NCBI RefSeq assembly: GCF_018320785.1
Contig: NC_054865.1
Span: 39,249,398-39,313,397 of the forward strand
Length of the DNA stretch: 64,000 bases
From: Cheilinus undulatus
Taxonomy: Eukaryota; Chordata; Actinopteri; Labriformes; Labridae
Direction: 5' to 3'
Each line of letters opens with the position of its first letter. Within the stretch, counting starts at the first letter, position 1. Shown here in pieces: positions 12,543 through 24,653 of the stretch. A program made the position numbers and the translations under genes. The notes beneath the pieces were generated by a model. It had not been told where the DNA came from. It searched no databases and worked only from the letters and a program-made list of their open reading frames with translations.

Positions 12543-14766
12543 GTAAGAGCACAATCCATTGTTTTCATGTCACTCTTTTGTTCCTGTCGTCTTTACTGGC
12601 TTTTCTGTGAAGAACTTCGGCTTTAAAACTAAGGCTTCTTCGCCCTGGCAGTGTGTGATCATTGTGGGCATCAGTGACCGAAATAACTCCGAAATGTGAT
12701 CCGAGCCAGGTGACCAATATCTCCTAGGTGTCTTTCTTTACCCTTTAAAATACAACTTAGAGACATTTTTATTAAATAATGCCGCGTGCATGTTCGTTTC
12801 GTTTCAGGTCATGTGAGTATTTTATTACGACTCGGTTTTTTTTTTTTCGTGCTTGGAGATTTTTTTTTTTTTTTCCAGATCCAGCTTTTTTGGAGTTTCC
12901 GAACACTGCCTGCTGCAACATAATTTGCGTAATCGTTGCGTTGTGCCTAATCATGCTCCCAATATGGGACTTAAGACGCTGCAGTGATGCTTCCAGCCTG
13001 CACGAACTGGAGTAGCTGCTGATGCTGGTGCATGTCATAAAAACAGTCCGGAAAAGCCTCCATACTCTTTCATCCATCCGTGTATCTGTGCTTATTTTTT
13101 CGTTGTTTAGTCTGATGCATTCATGTTTTGCATTCAAACCCTCTGGATTTTTGTTATCGACCAAAAATAGCCCTACTCTTTACCCCCACCACCACCACCC
13201 CCCCCCCTCCCTCCGTCCCTCCTTCTCCTCCCTCCATCGCCCCCCCCTCCCGTCATCGCCATCAAATCACTTGTGTTTTTACTACGACCGCTCCACGGTT
13301 TCATTCATAAGGTGCTTTTCACTTCACCTGCTACCCTACCCCCCTCTTTTGTCCGTACACGGCTCTGTGTCGACCTGTCAAACGCGGGCTACGGATGAAT
13401 AATGTACAAAAAAAAGATGAATTAATTCTTAATGGCTCTGACTCGTGTAATTCTCCGGCTTTGCCAAAGCGAGTGTCCTTTACAGTAGTATACAAATTGT
13501 TCTGTTATTCCCGTGTAAAATTACAATAAAGATGGGCGTGGTCAAAGTGCATCCACTGACAGATGTTATGGCTGAATGTGATGGAGAGATAACATGGCTT
13601 GATATGCAATTGTTCGGGAAGCAGCGTTATTTTTTTTTTCTTCCTTTGCCTTTTCTCTTTTTTTTTTATTACAAATGAAGGCACGCGTCAAATCTCGCGT
13701 GAGGCTGTTCCATTTAAATGTGGGATTGTATTTATTTCTCTGCTCTCGTGGAGGACTTGTAGCCTAAAACATTCGTCTCGCACCAACAGTAGCGCTGGAT
13801 GTTGTCTATTTCCCCCCTTCTCTATCCTGCTTTTCTTTTTTTTTCACAAAGATTTCTCATCCAAGACGAAGCAAAAAAAAAAAAAAAAAAAAAACAAGAG
13901 ATGAGAAAAGCCCCAACGCCCACTGTCAGCGCTCTTTTAATCAAAACTCCTCTAGCAGGGGACGTTTTCCCATAAAACACTGAATCCGGTAAATCCATAA
14001 TTTCATTTGAATTATGGGATTTTTTTTTTCCTCCTCCGGCATTATGGGAGTTTTTTTTTTACCCAGCGGTGTAATGCGCGCAGATCGCTCTCTGCATATT
14101 ACAGCCTATTAGTGCTCATTTTATGTGACAGTGAAACCAAAATAGATCATATTACTTATAAGTCTGCCCGACATTCATAAAAAGGCTCCTTTAATAAAGG
14201 CTGCGTCGCCTCTACAAGAGCCACGTTTCCGGCTTATCAACAGCACACATTCGTTTATTGCTCATAATTTAATCAGTCAATAATTTATCAATCGAAACGA
14301 TTTTAGTTGCTATAGGATCAGGAAAATTGAGCTACCTTGAAGAAATGTTTGGCCTTTTGTTCTCACATTCTCAAGGGAGTTTTTATTGCAGTATCCTTTC
14401 CGGTTTTATTTTATTATTTTTGTGTGTGTGTGTACTAATATAATCTTTTCTTTTTCCTATTTTCTGACCATGTAGCAGTATTTTTATTTTTTATTTTTTC
14501 CCCCCTATTGAGACGTGGGATTATGGTGTGGGCGTGGGCGTGTTGGGTGGAGGAGGAGGGATGAGCGGAGGCGGGTTAGGAGGGGTCTGTGGGGTGGCAC
14601 GACACACTTTGTATGTATGAAGGTTTTTTTATAGCACTTTTCTGCAATGTACGTCAGCGGATCAGTCCATAAATGGGGCTGCGTGTGTTTGTGTGCGGGC
14701 GTGCGCCTGCGTGCGCTCGCGACTGTGTGCGTGCGTCTCCGCGTGTGTTATCTTTACCGAGAATCT

Positions 14767-14770
<4 letters not shown>

Positions 14771-14803
<33 letters not shown>
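14771..14803. repeat. (TC)n microsatellite
   Basis: About 16 TC units within the bdnf upstream region. Confidence 0.95.
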
Positions 14804-14806
<3 letters not shown>

Positions 14807-15229
14807 CTCTCAGCTCTGCAGAGTTGGGGTGGGCGTCAATAACAAACCTGATGGTAGGTTTTCATTGCAAAAAAAAAAAAAAAATCAGATGAAATTCTTT
14901 TGATAGCCTGATTATTAATCGAAATATGAAATGCATTCTGCAGGAATGAGGATTAACATTAATAGCATTTGCTAATGTGTTCATGCTCTTTTTTTATAAT
15001 GTTAATGTTGGCCTTAGTGTGTCGCTTTTTCGTTGCGATCAATTGGTGCACTTTGGGGGGCTAAAGGGATTTAGCGAAATCTGGTTTTCAATCAAGAACG
15101 TTTTAATTTTCATTTTAATTGAATGTTAGCCTTTTATTTTGAAATAAAACTCGATCTCTGGTTGTGTTTTGCCACTTTGCATTGACGTTTTCATTCATGG
15201 AATGTGAGAATTTTGTGTTTCCGGCTGAT

Positions 15230-15526
15230 AATATCTGAGTGCTAATCATAAATAGGTTATCGATTATTTTAGACTTTAGAAATCTGGACTCGTGGCTAGG
15301 CGGACGGTTTATATTTAGAGCGAAAATTAATCATCTTAATCATTATGGAAATGTGGGCTAGATCGCCCGCCGCTGCTGCTGCTGCTGCTGCTACTTCTGC
15401 TTTAGTCACCACCGCCACCATCATCTCCATCACCAACACCTTCATCCAATTAGCAGGCTTGTTTAAACAAGTTCGAACCTGATTCGGAACCTTTAATTAT
15501 CAGCGATTCGTCACTGTGTCGTGGAG
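15230..15526 (+). other. Candidate additional bdnf 5' exon (donor at 15526)
   Basis: A consensus donor GTGGAG then GTGAGTG ends a stretch of complex, non-repetitive sequence containing a GCT run (about 15372-15391) and CpGs. It lies between the exon-II-like and exon-IV-like exons, where mammals have exon III. I could not match it to a remembered mammalian exon, so both its use and its start are inference. Confidence 0.3.
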
Positions 15527-18478
15527 GTGAGTGAAGCACCAGTGAAGCCCACGATAAGTTATTAATACACGAGGCGTCTTATATGTCGGACCACTGCGGG
15601 ACTACAACGATTCATGACGCTGTCTGCGAGCGAGCGCGCGACTCACTCTGCCCAGTGTGTGTGTATGCGCGTGCGGAAATGTTCGATCGTTCACTCAGCG
15701 TGTGAACATGCAGCACATCCAGGCAACTTCCTAAAATCACACATTTATTTCATTTCAAGTCAGGTTTGGACTGATCAGGCTGATTTTTTCATTTTTATGA
15801 GAGAAAATATTTAAAAAAATGAATCTGGGGTGTTTTAAGAGAAACAGGCAGGATGCATATTCAAGCCATTGATTTGTTTGCCTCATTTGTGCAGCATATG
15901 AATAATGCCTGCTTTTTCAGTCTCACAACAAATAGGCTACTTCCGCTTTTCCAAGTAATTTCATGGCATGATTAGTGTGTTTTCCCCCAGCAGTGATCCA
16001 TGCAAAGGTTATTGATGCTGTGCTGATATTGGATTGGGGGGGGGGGGGGGGGGGAGTGGAAGGGGGAGACATAAGCCAAGGAAAGAGACAGACAGAGACA
16101 GAGAGAGGCTTAATAGGCTGTGGAGTAATTTGCAGTCTATGCCACTATAGACATTATGTATCAGCTGTAGGAGGCTGTGCAGGAAGGAGTACATATGAGC
16201 ATAGAGGGCTGCTTCTCTGTGTCTGCCTCATGATTACAACTAAGGTTACTGTCATCACAGGAAAGATGGCATTAATTCCTAATTTCAGCATGTGATTAAA
16301 GAAGGCCTTACACTGAGTTTGGCTGCTTGTCAGTGTGGACTTCTCTCTCTCCTGTTCTCCAGCCTGCCCTCGTCTCCTTTGACGTCATCAGACCACTTTC
16401 ACAAATGTTTTCTCAGCTGACGTGTTTACCTGTTGAGGAACGGACGCAATTTCTCTCTGATCGAAAATACCCCTATCGCTTTCCTTTATCCCCAGTGAAA
16501 ATGACATTTCACTAAATGTCATTTCGTCCATGTTACATGGTTCCTCTCTGTGCACAATGAGGCATAATTCTGCTTGATAAGTGAAGCTATGGGCAGTGTG
16601 GACCTGTCTGCATGCTGCTGCGTTTGGCAACACAAGCCTTGAAAGGTTATACAAGTGAGTCGTGTTGTCAGCTCCAGTGGATATTTCTTCTCTTTTCAGC
16701 TGCACAAATCCAACTCTAAATGCAAGATCTCATGTGTTTAGCCTGGAATTAAAGGGCAAACACTTGTAGAAATTAGCCACCTTAAAGATAAAATGGTACA
16801 TCCCAAAACCACAGATAGTTTGAAGTTACTGGAAATCTTAAACCTTAAGAAATCTTACACCTCAGTTCCGATGAATTAGCGGTTTAGCAGTTTTCAAAGG
16901 GATGTCTGGTTTCCTTAAAACAGGCCGGTACTATCATGTCGTCTTTTAAGCAACCGATCCAAATTCAGCCCCCCCTCCTTTTACACATTTTCATTCAGAA
17001 ACCCAGTCCTTAAAGCTACACACAAGCCACCAGACTTCAGTTGTGTTGTATTTGCACAAATGAGAGGGACCATGTTGTTGTTTTTGCTCTTCTAATGAGA
17101 TGCCAAGTGATTTATTTATGAATTACTTGTTTGGAACAGCCCCCTTGTGCAGTGAGCATTTTTTTTCATCCTCTTTGGAGTCATGTCGCTCAGTGATTGC
17201 TGATGCAACTCTTTGTCATCCAGAGTTTGCCCTTACCTCCTGTGAGCCTTCAGGGAGGGCTATAACTATCTTGGCATGTCCCTGGGTGTGTTGGAGGTGG
17301 AAGTGACTCATTAAGCAGGTGTGAGCATCCACTCCCATACTGCTACATGCCAAACAAGAGCTCTGCAGCTCATGGGCTCGTGCAGGGAGGAATCATGATG
17401 GCAATACAGCGAACACATCACTGTAAATCTTTGCACTGGACCAGGGCCAGCTCACAAGGATAATGAGCTGCTATTACGCTCACTCCTGTATTCATCAGAG
17501 GTGGACTTTTCCAAATCTTCTCCCCCTTAGTGAAAGGCTGTGGCTCCTCTGACATTTTTTTTTATTATTATTTTGGTTCATGCGACTGAAACAGAGCATG
17601 AAGAAGAAAAAGGGATTTCATTCTCTGAGTTGAAGCTCTGTGTACATAATTTAAGTGCATTTGTTGAGCTGACATTTGGTAATAATAACCTGTGAAAGCT
17701 GGTTACTACACTGCAGAGCACTTGCAGGGGAGTCATCCATCTGTTGTGGAGATGGCTCACTTTAAAAAGCAATGAGAAGAAGAATTGTTGCAATAAGTTC
17801 ACATATTTGTTAGCCTCCACTGTCTGCTGCACATTTTACAGCACAAGGATGATAGGCCTCATATTCAGGGGGTTATTTATGACTCAAAATACTCATTTTA
17901 TGAGGAGATTATGAGTTTATCCTACATTAAGGGCTTAAGAAATTATTTAGGATGACTTAAAATGTTGGGAAAATGCATTCATGAATAAGTAGGCCTACTA
18001 TAGACCTTCTTCTAAGCTCACTTTGATGCCATTCACCCAGCCTCCTCACTGTGCTCACCAGTACAAGAAGTGCTTATTTTTACTTCTCTGAATATCTAAT
18101 TTTACATAAATAGGCCATCTAGAAATGGCTCGCAGTGTATCACGACTTGGTGGAGACGCGCTGTTACGCAAAACCTTCAAAAAAAGAGAAAAAAAAAACT
18201 CTTTGCCTGGGAGAGAAATACGGAAGAGGAGAGGCTTGGCTCGTGCTTTATATATCGCCAGACATTATGGTGTGGATGCAGGCAGCGCGGTATGCGGACA
18301 AACACAGGGACATAATGCACAAGGAAAGCGCATTAATAGTTCCGCCTCGGGGCTGTTTAAACAGGAGTTTGGTGACGACCAGTCAGCCAGCGGCAGGTCA
18401 CATGTTGCAGCGTCATTGTGTAGTAAAGTTACTGTAGTTTCAAAGAGGCGCCTCATTTCAGCTCCAGAGGTCTCCCAT
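15527..18478. other. bdnf intronic/upstream spacer
   Basis: No gene recognised. It contains a 19-base G run (16036-16054) followed by an AGAC-rich purine tract, and otherwise unremarkable complex sequence. Open frames here are short and unlike known proteins. Confidence 0.5.
16036..16054 (+). repeat. Uninterrupted run of 19 G
   Basis: Homopolymer followed by a purine-rich AGAC/AGAG tract. Could fold as a G-quadruplex; copy number is uncertain from sequencing. Confidence 0.8.
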
Positions 18479-18480
18479 CA

Positions 18481-18510
18481 TCATCCTCCTCCTCCTCCTC
18501 CTCCTCCTCC
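18481..18510 (+). repeat. (TCC)n followed by GCTGCTGCTGC
   Basis: Trinucleotide runs just upstream of, or within, the exon-IV-like leader. Confidence 0.9.
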
Positions 18511-18595
18511 CGCGGTGCTGCTGCTGCTGCCGCTGCAGCGTTTTCAGCATGCGACAACTTCAGTCTCAGACCATCTCCACAGGAGCCGCGCAACC

Positions 18596-18667
18596 ATGGG
18601 AGTGCATTACCTCAGCAGCCATGCAATTTCCACCATCAATAATTTAATCTATTTGCTCCAAAGCTGA
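18596..18667 (+). other. uORF 1 of the exon-IV-like leader (23 codons)
   Basis: ATG in a near-ideal context (CAACCATGGG), reading MGVHYLSSHAISTINNLIYL plus three residues, then TGA at 18665-18667. It overlaps uORF 2 in another frame and stops inside the exon, so it would reduce initiation at the BDNF start on this transcript. It is a leader frame, not an independent gene. Confidence 0.5.
18621..18647 (+). other. uORF 2 of the exon-IV-like leader (MQFPPSII)
   Basis: ATG CAA TTT CCA CCA TCA ATA ATT TAA. As I recall the mammalian exon IV, the same position encodes MQFPLSII followed by TAA, so start, stop and seven of eight residues are shared. Part of the conservation may reflect RNA or DNA elements rather than the peptide. 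Confidence 0.55.
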
Positions 18668-18822
18668 AGAGATATCTTGAAGCTGATCGGGGGGAGAGCA
18701 CATACGAGAGAGAGAGAGGAGGAAAATATCGCGAAAGTAAATTACTCAGGGAGTTGTCCAAAACATCCCAGATGACACTACTGTCCTGTTGAATGGTCTG
18801 TTTTACGACTGGGCAGTGAAAG

Positions 18823-19734
18823 GTATGTGTCTGTTTGCTTTACGATAAGTTCTTTGAAGCACTTTTAAGCGTTGTTTGGTGAGTCTTGAGGATTAAAACG
18901 AAGTGTGTGTTTGTAAGTGTGTGTGGTGTTGGGGAGGAGGAGGAGGGGAGGTCTAAAAGTAGCTCGATCAAGTCCGGTTCTCCTGCGAACAGACAGCGCC
19001 GCAGCCCGAGAGAGGGGATATGTGTAACCTTATCCTCACGTTCATTAATAAAAAACGGAGTTATTATGTTGATTGGGTTTCCAGTGGAGAGCACGAGCTC
19101 GGCAGATGTAATCTAGAGAAGAAAATACACCTTGTTTCATTACATTTAGCTCGAGCGACGTGACTTCTCACTAACAACTCTTTACGTTAAAAGGTGGAAA
19201 CATTGAGGCACGTATTTTACGTTCAACTTTTAACGCCTTTTAGTATCACTACAAACTTAATTCAAGCTGCACAATGTATTTGAGTATATTCGTGCTAATA
19301 CATTGTCTCCAACCTACTTAACAAGACCCTCGCGGTTATTATTTTGGTCGTTTTGGAGAGGGAGAACAACTTTGATGAACTCATTAAGACTTTATAGGAA
19401 ACCCGAGACCTAAACGCCCAGCTACGGCGGCCAACATACACTGTTGGGTCTACTTGTCACTGTTGTGAGTGCTCACACTGAATAACTTCAAATTATTGGC
19501 GGGTAGAAATAAAGTCGTGTTTATAGACTGGTGGAAAACTGGCTCATTCATAGCATGTTAGCATGTCTGCTCCAAGCACTAGTATAAAGGCTGGTTATAT
19601 GACAGTTTAATGATCAATTGATGGTGTATTTTCCGAAAAAGTGCGCCAGATTTCAATGCAGAGTTGTGACTCAGTTGTATTTGTATATTAACGTTGTAGC
19701 TTTGAAACTGGTAGGCAAAATCAATGTATTTCTC

Positions 19735-19769
<35 letters not shown>

Positions 19770-22700
19770 GTTTCACTGAAGGGAGGGAAAGAGAAGCAGC
19801 TCTTATTATTTCACGGTCTCACGCGCCCTCCAGAGTTCAACCACCGGAACTACAGCCTTATTCACATGAAGCTGTATTCCACTTAGTTTTATTGCTCTTT
19901 TATGTTATTAAAGTTGCTGATTTGTAACTAAATTAGGTGGTGTTGTGCCTCCTATAATCACTGGCTTAATATTTGAGCACCAAGACTCAGGTAATTAAGG
20001 GTTTTTGGATGCCAACAGAGGATTCTGTGTTGCCAGATGGGATTTTCACCATATTGTAATGTTTTTTTTTTTTTGCCTTCATCTCTCACTTGTCCACTGT
20101 TGCATACAGTGTTGCATAAAGGCAGTGTCTCATTTGTTTGCCAGACATCACTCAGCAGCTCTTTGAATGCTGTTCTTTCTGAGGCAGTGGCCCAGGTTGG
20201 CCTAGAGGCCAGGTATAATCCCTCAGTGATGCTCATCCATTACTAAACGTTCTCTGAAACTGTGTCAGATTGAAAGCAGATCTCAAGGAAGCCAGCTTCC
20301 ACATGTGTCAGCCATTAATGCAGACAACTCTAACTGCTGTTTTTTTTTTCAAGTGCTGCATTGTGGCACAGAAGAGGTCCTCAGGCTTAGATTTTGATAA
20401 CATGCTGTTTGAGCGTTTTTTTCCTCTTCTTCTTCATGCTGAACATTTGGCATTTTGTGCTAGACGTGTCGAACGTGACAAAACATGTTGCTAGGTAAAT
20501 AGCTCTCGCCGAGACTGATCTTGAGGAGCCGAACAAAGACAGATGCCCACGAGGGAGGAAAGAACAAATGTAGCTATAGGTCACGCATTTCTATTCAAAT
20601 GTGGCGGCGTATTTCCCTCTTTTATGTCTCCTGTTTGATGTTTATTTTGCTTCCTAATGGTTCCTAACATATCCCTCCTGCTGTTTGTGAAGATGTAGCC
20701 ATGAAGTGTGCAGGAAGGCTTTTGGTGGGGGGAAATCATATCATAGCCTTGCTAGTCCTTTCATGCTTTAGAAAAACTTTTCAGCATCTGTCAAAGGAGG
20801 TATTTATCACTTTAATCCCCACCTGGCACAAAGAATAAAACGCCAGGCTAAGTTACATATCCCCGCCATGCAGCCGTGCTCTCAAAGCAGTTGAACAGGT
20901 GGTCATCTGGAGACGTCAAACAGTAGACAGAGTCTACACACTCACCTGCTCCTATTGTTCTGGGTGTTTTATGCCCTAGGTGTTGTCAGGAATAAAGGCG
21001 TGTTTGAGCAGCAGTTATTGCAGGAGTGATTTATGTTTATCTTCAAACATCATTTGGTTGCATGTACCTGGATTCAATTTAACCATTAAACAATGGAGAT
21101 AGATGAAAGCTCCTCTTTGTCATATATTTTCATCACCAAACCAATAGTCACAGAGCTGCCTCAGAGCTCAGAAAAACTTCATTTTCCTCCACACATTCCC
21201 CTATACGCACTTCCTCCCTTGCTTTATTATTCATGCTCATTGTGTTAACTCGCGAGCCGCCTTTTTCATTAACAGCAAAATCCGGCAGTGCACATAAAAC
21301 ATTTCTTGCTGGATGTATAAAACAAGAGCCAACCAATCAGTTGTCACATTTAGCCTCCAGTAGATATAAGCCAGAGATCCTCCGCCGGTCCCACAGCAAT
21401 TAAATGATTCATTGGCTTTATCGCATTTTAACAGGATGTTGATTGAGAGCATAAGCCATATTGATTGTCCTGATGGAAACAGGAAATCACAGAGATAGAA
21501 ATAAAATCATTTGTTGTTCCCGGTGTGAGGGTACCCGGGGGAATGGCACGCAATTGCACACTGTTGAGTGGCATTACCCCCAGCAACCCCCCCTCCTACC
21601 CTCCTTCCCCTCCATTCTCTCCCCTATGGAGACCTGGAAGAGACGTCATCTGTGGTTGTTATGCTGCGAAATGACGCTGGCACTCTCTCCACCCCCTGCT
21701 ACTGCAATATTACCCCTGTGGTCTGTTACGGAAGATGCAGCACTCCTCGTCTGCACCATTTCCAGCATGAAGTTTGACGCCTAACAGTAATCAGCCCTCT
21801 GCCTTCATTTCCGTCATGTGGAAGTGGAACCATTTGAGCGTGATGCTGATAATAATATCAGCCTAAATGCATCCTACACATAAGGGCTCGTGACTGGCCT
21901 CGATCCCGTAAACCTACGTGGTTTTTCTCTTTCTGGGAAGCCTCACAGAAAATCCTTCTTTTTGGAACCAAATCCTTAACAATATTTAAAGCTTATTAAG
22001 CTGGATTTTGCCTCTTAGACTAGCTTTTATTAACAATATTAAACAAAAAAGGATAATTATCCCCTTATTCTTGACTTTTTCCTCATTGTTGTCTTAATTG
22101 GTGAGAGGAAAAATACCCCCATCTCTCCCTGCTAACACATGCACACCGGCCCCTCCCCATGCCCTCCCCTTAACTCACACACTCAGGAGGAGCGCGTCAC
22201 TGAGCTTGGGGAATGAGTGGCTCATTAAGAAGAAGGATGTGATATTCTGAATAGAGACTGTGAGACTCCCAGCACGTCTATTTTTAGACAACATATCTCT
22301 ATGGCAGTCACCACGGTGTTGGTTAATTGCAGCCACGGCCCCAGATACCAATTAAGAATGAAACAAATGCTTTTAAGGTGCTTTTTTTTAGGCTCCTCCC
22401 TACTGTAAAGGTGTACAGGTCCACTCTCAGTGCAAGCAGAAGTGATTGTGAGTGTTTGCTCCACTGTACTTTCCTGTACAAAGTTTGGGACATGCAGAGT
22501 GTGCAGTCAAAACCGTGGCCGGGCTATTTTTAAATGAGCCCCCCTGTGGAAAGCAAGATCTAGATTTTCTTTTCATTATGGCTGCTTTTAAGTCTCATTG
22601 GTTGTCCACGGATCATATTCATTGATTTGAATCTTAGACCTTCCAAAGGTAAGAAGAGATGCTTATGCGATTTGCTACTTCAGTATTTCTGCTACACCTG

Positions 22701-23822
22701 TCCTTGTGGCTCTTTTCTCCCTCCTCCTACCCGCTAGATCTTTGCTTATCTTGTGAGTCGGTGCAGGGAGGATGACACATCTTTCTGTCATTCATTTTCC
22801 ACATCCTGCAGTGCTTTCTCTCATCCACCTGCTGAAAACAAACAGAGCACCCTTGACAAACTCCTAAATCCCATTTATGTCTGTAAGGTTTGGTATCAGA
22901 CCAGTCCTACAGCACGGACCTGTTTTTATAAGAAAATAATAATACTACAGCTCCAGTGTTTGCAAGAGCTGACACAAACAAACCATTCCCCTCTAAGGCC
23001 GTCAGTGAGTGTTGGCCATGTCAGAGGTTGATAATGGCGATTGTGTTAGCGGGGTTAATGACATGGTCAAACAGTAAAACATGAGCTCCTCAAACAAATA
23101 ATCCAAACAAATCATATCCTTGTGTCAACACATGCATGGCCTGTTAAAAATTTTCTGGTAAATGCATCCACGTGTCAGCTCTATTATCAATAAAGGACAA
23201 CACATAAAACTACAGGGCCTCATAAATATCCAATTTAGAACATACAAATCCAATTGACAAAGTTAAAAAACATAAGGGGGAGAGTAGGAGCTCTCAAAAC
23301 TGACAAGACCACTCAATCAATCATGCAGTGAGGGATGAATGGCAGGTTAAGTCATGATAAAACTACTCATGCAGCAGAAAACTACAGTTTAACACCGCAG
23401 TGAAAAAAGCTTATAAATAATAACAAGCCTGTAAGGATGTAGTGACATCCATTCGTGTGATCTTATCTTTTGTAATAAGCGTTCTCTCTGATGCTCGGCA
23501 CAGCTTTTGTGCATCGCTGCCAACAAATAGAAATGTAAGCCAGACATCACATAGGAACAGAATGATAACAGTTTGCAAACAATTTGAAAACACTGATGAT
23601 GACACAGCGCCAAGATCAGTCTCATAAAAAACAGTTTATGATTATTCCAAAGCTTCTGGCTCCCTCTTTGGCTCGCTCAGAAAGAGTAGAGGGTGTAAAT
23701 AAGAGGGGAGGCTTACATGGTGCATAATGGATCAAAAATAAGCAGACTTCATAGAAAATGCTCTTTGATTAACCGCTTGTCCCCCCCCGCCTCCCTCTTC
23801 TTTTCTCTTTTTCTCTTCACAG
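18823..23822 (+). other. bdnf: bdnf intron before the coding exon
   Basis: About 5 kb from the exon-IV-like donor (GTATGT) to the acceptor TTCTCTTCACAG at 23822. It contains a (TATC)n microsatellite (19735-19768). Complex stretches with few repeats, notably 20,800-20,960, 21,180-21,540 and 21,780-21,920, are candidates for intronic enhancers or further leader exons. No coding gene is seen. Confidence 0.6.
19735..19768. repeat. (TATC)n microsatellite
   Basis: About eight tetranucleotide units in the bdnf intron. Confidence 0.95.
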
Positions 23823-23843
23823 TTCCACCAGGTTAGAAGAGTG

Positions 23844-24653
23844 ATGACCATCCTGTTCCTTACTATGGTTATTTCATACTTCAGTTGCATGAGAGCTGCG
23901 CCCCTGAGAGACGCCCCGGGTATGCGGGGCCATCGGACGGAAGGCTACTTGGGCGCCGCTGCGACGGCCGCACGAGGCCACGGGACTCCACAGAGTGGCG
24001 GTGGGCCGGGCCAGCGCGGGGAGCTGCCCTCGCTCACAGACACGTTTGAGCAGGTGATAGAGGAGCTGCTGGAAGTAGAGGGAGAGGCGGCGCAGCTGGG
24101 ACAGGGGGGCGAAAAGAGCCAGGGAGGTGGGGGCCCGTCCTCTGTGGTCACAGCAGAGACCAAGGATGTCGACATGTACGACTCGCGGGTGATGATCAGC
24201 AACCAAGTGCCTTTGGAGCCGCCGTTGCTCTTTCTCCTGGAGGAATACAAAAACTATCTGGACGCCGCTAATATGTCCATGAGGGTGCGGCGACACTCGG
24301 ATCCCTCGCGGCGTGGAGAGCTCAGTGTGTGTGACAGTATTAGCCAGTGGGTGACAGCTGTGGATAAAAAGACGGCAATAGACATGTCTGGGCAGACAGT
24401 TACCGTCATGGAAAAGGTCCCTGTCCCCAATGGCCAACTGAAGCAATACTTTTATGAGACCAAATGCAACCCCATGGGGTACACAAAGGAGGGCTGCAGA
24501 GGAATAGACAAGCGGCATTATAATTCCCAATGCAGGACAACCCAGTCCTACGTGCGAGCGCTTACCATGGATAGCAAAAAGAAGATTGGCTGGCGGTTTA
24601 TAAGGATAGACACTTCATGTGTATGCACATTGACCATTAAAAGAGGGAGATAG
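23844..24653 (+). CDS. bdnf: Brain-derived neurotrophic factor preproprotein (single coding exon)
   Basis: Secreted neurotrophin; the mature dimer signals through TrkB and the proform through p75NTR/sortilin. The 269-residue product opens with a signal peptide (residues 1-18, [13 protein letters not shown]..., probable cut after Ala18). The prodomain runs to the furin site RVRR (147-150), with an N-glycosylation sequon NMS at 143-145 just before it. The mature part (151-269, 119 residues, the usual length) begins [15 protein letters not shown] and keeps the six cystine-knot cysteines (precursor 163, 208, 218, 230, 259, 261); it ends [11 protein letters not shown]. The ATG at 23844 is chosen by homology; a GTG lies directly upstream. 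The exon starts at 23823 after a pyrimidine tract and CAG, and the 21 nt before the ATG stay open (FHQVRRV), allowing an extended isoform. The prodomain is about 20 residues longer than the human one through a Gly/Ala/Gln-rich insertion. Identity is certain. Confidence 0.99.
   Translation: MTILFLTMVISYFSCMRAAPLRDAPGMRGHRTEGYLGAAATAARGHGTPQSGGGPGQRGELPSLTDTFEQVIEELLEVEGEAAQLGQGGEKSQGGGGPSSVVTAETKDVDMYDSRVMISNQVPLEPPLLFLLEEYKNYLDAANMSMRVRRHSDPSRRGELSVCDSISQWVTAVDKKTAIDMSGQTVTVMEKVPVPNGQLKQYFYETKCNPMGYTKEGCRGIDKRHYNSQCRTTQSYVRALTMDSKKKIGWRFIRIDTSCVCTLTIKRGR

Larger units (their letters stand above)
10800..15229. promoter_or_regulatory. bdnf upstream promoter/enhancer region
   Basis: No protein gene is seen apart from the leader exons listed separately. 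The sequence is complex, moderately CpG-containing and largely free of transposons, with homopolymer and pyrimidine tracts (A-run near 11976-12000, C/T-rich 13176-13255, A-run near 13873-13893, (TC)n at 14771-14803). A/T-rich stretches around 14,090-14,340 and 14,890-15,120 hold many TAAT/ATTA cores of the homeodomain type and look like conserved noncoding DNA. The enhancer role is inference. Confidence 0.4.
18479..18822 (+). other. bdnf: bdnf exon-IV-like 5' exon
   Basis: The block 18605-18650 (including CATGCAATTTCCACCATCAA and AATTTAA) matches, from memory, the mammalian activity-regulated BDNF exon IV leader almost base for base. The exon ends at 18822 with AGTGAAAG then GTATGT. From here the intron runs 5 kb to the coding exon. 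The true 5' end is unknown; the TCC-repeat start at 18479 is nominal. A ~180-codon frame crosses the region but contains simple repeats and no known domain. Confidence 0.75.

Noticed and set aside
18125-18667. 180-codon frame across the exon-IV-like leader
   Set aside because: Made of simple repeats (His/Pro run from TCC, Leu run from CTG) and no family match; treated as leader sequence with short uORFs.
23874-24530. 218-codon minus-strand frame opposite bdnf
   Set aside because: It is a shadow of the G/C-rich bdnf coding strand, with no domain and no conserved start. An antisense noncoding RNA cannot be excluded.
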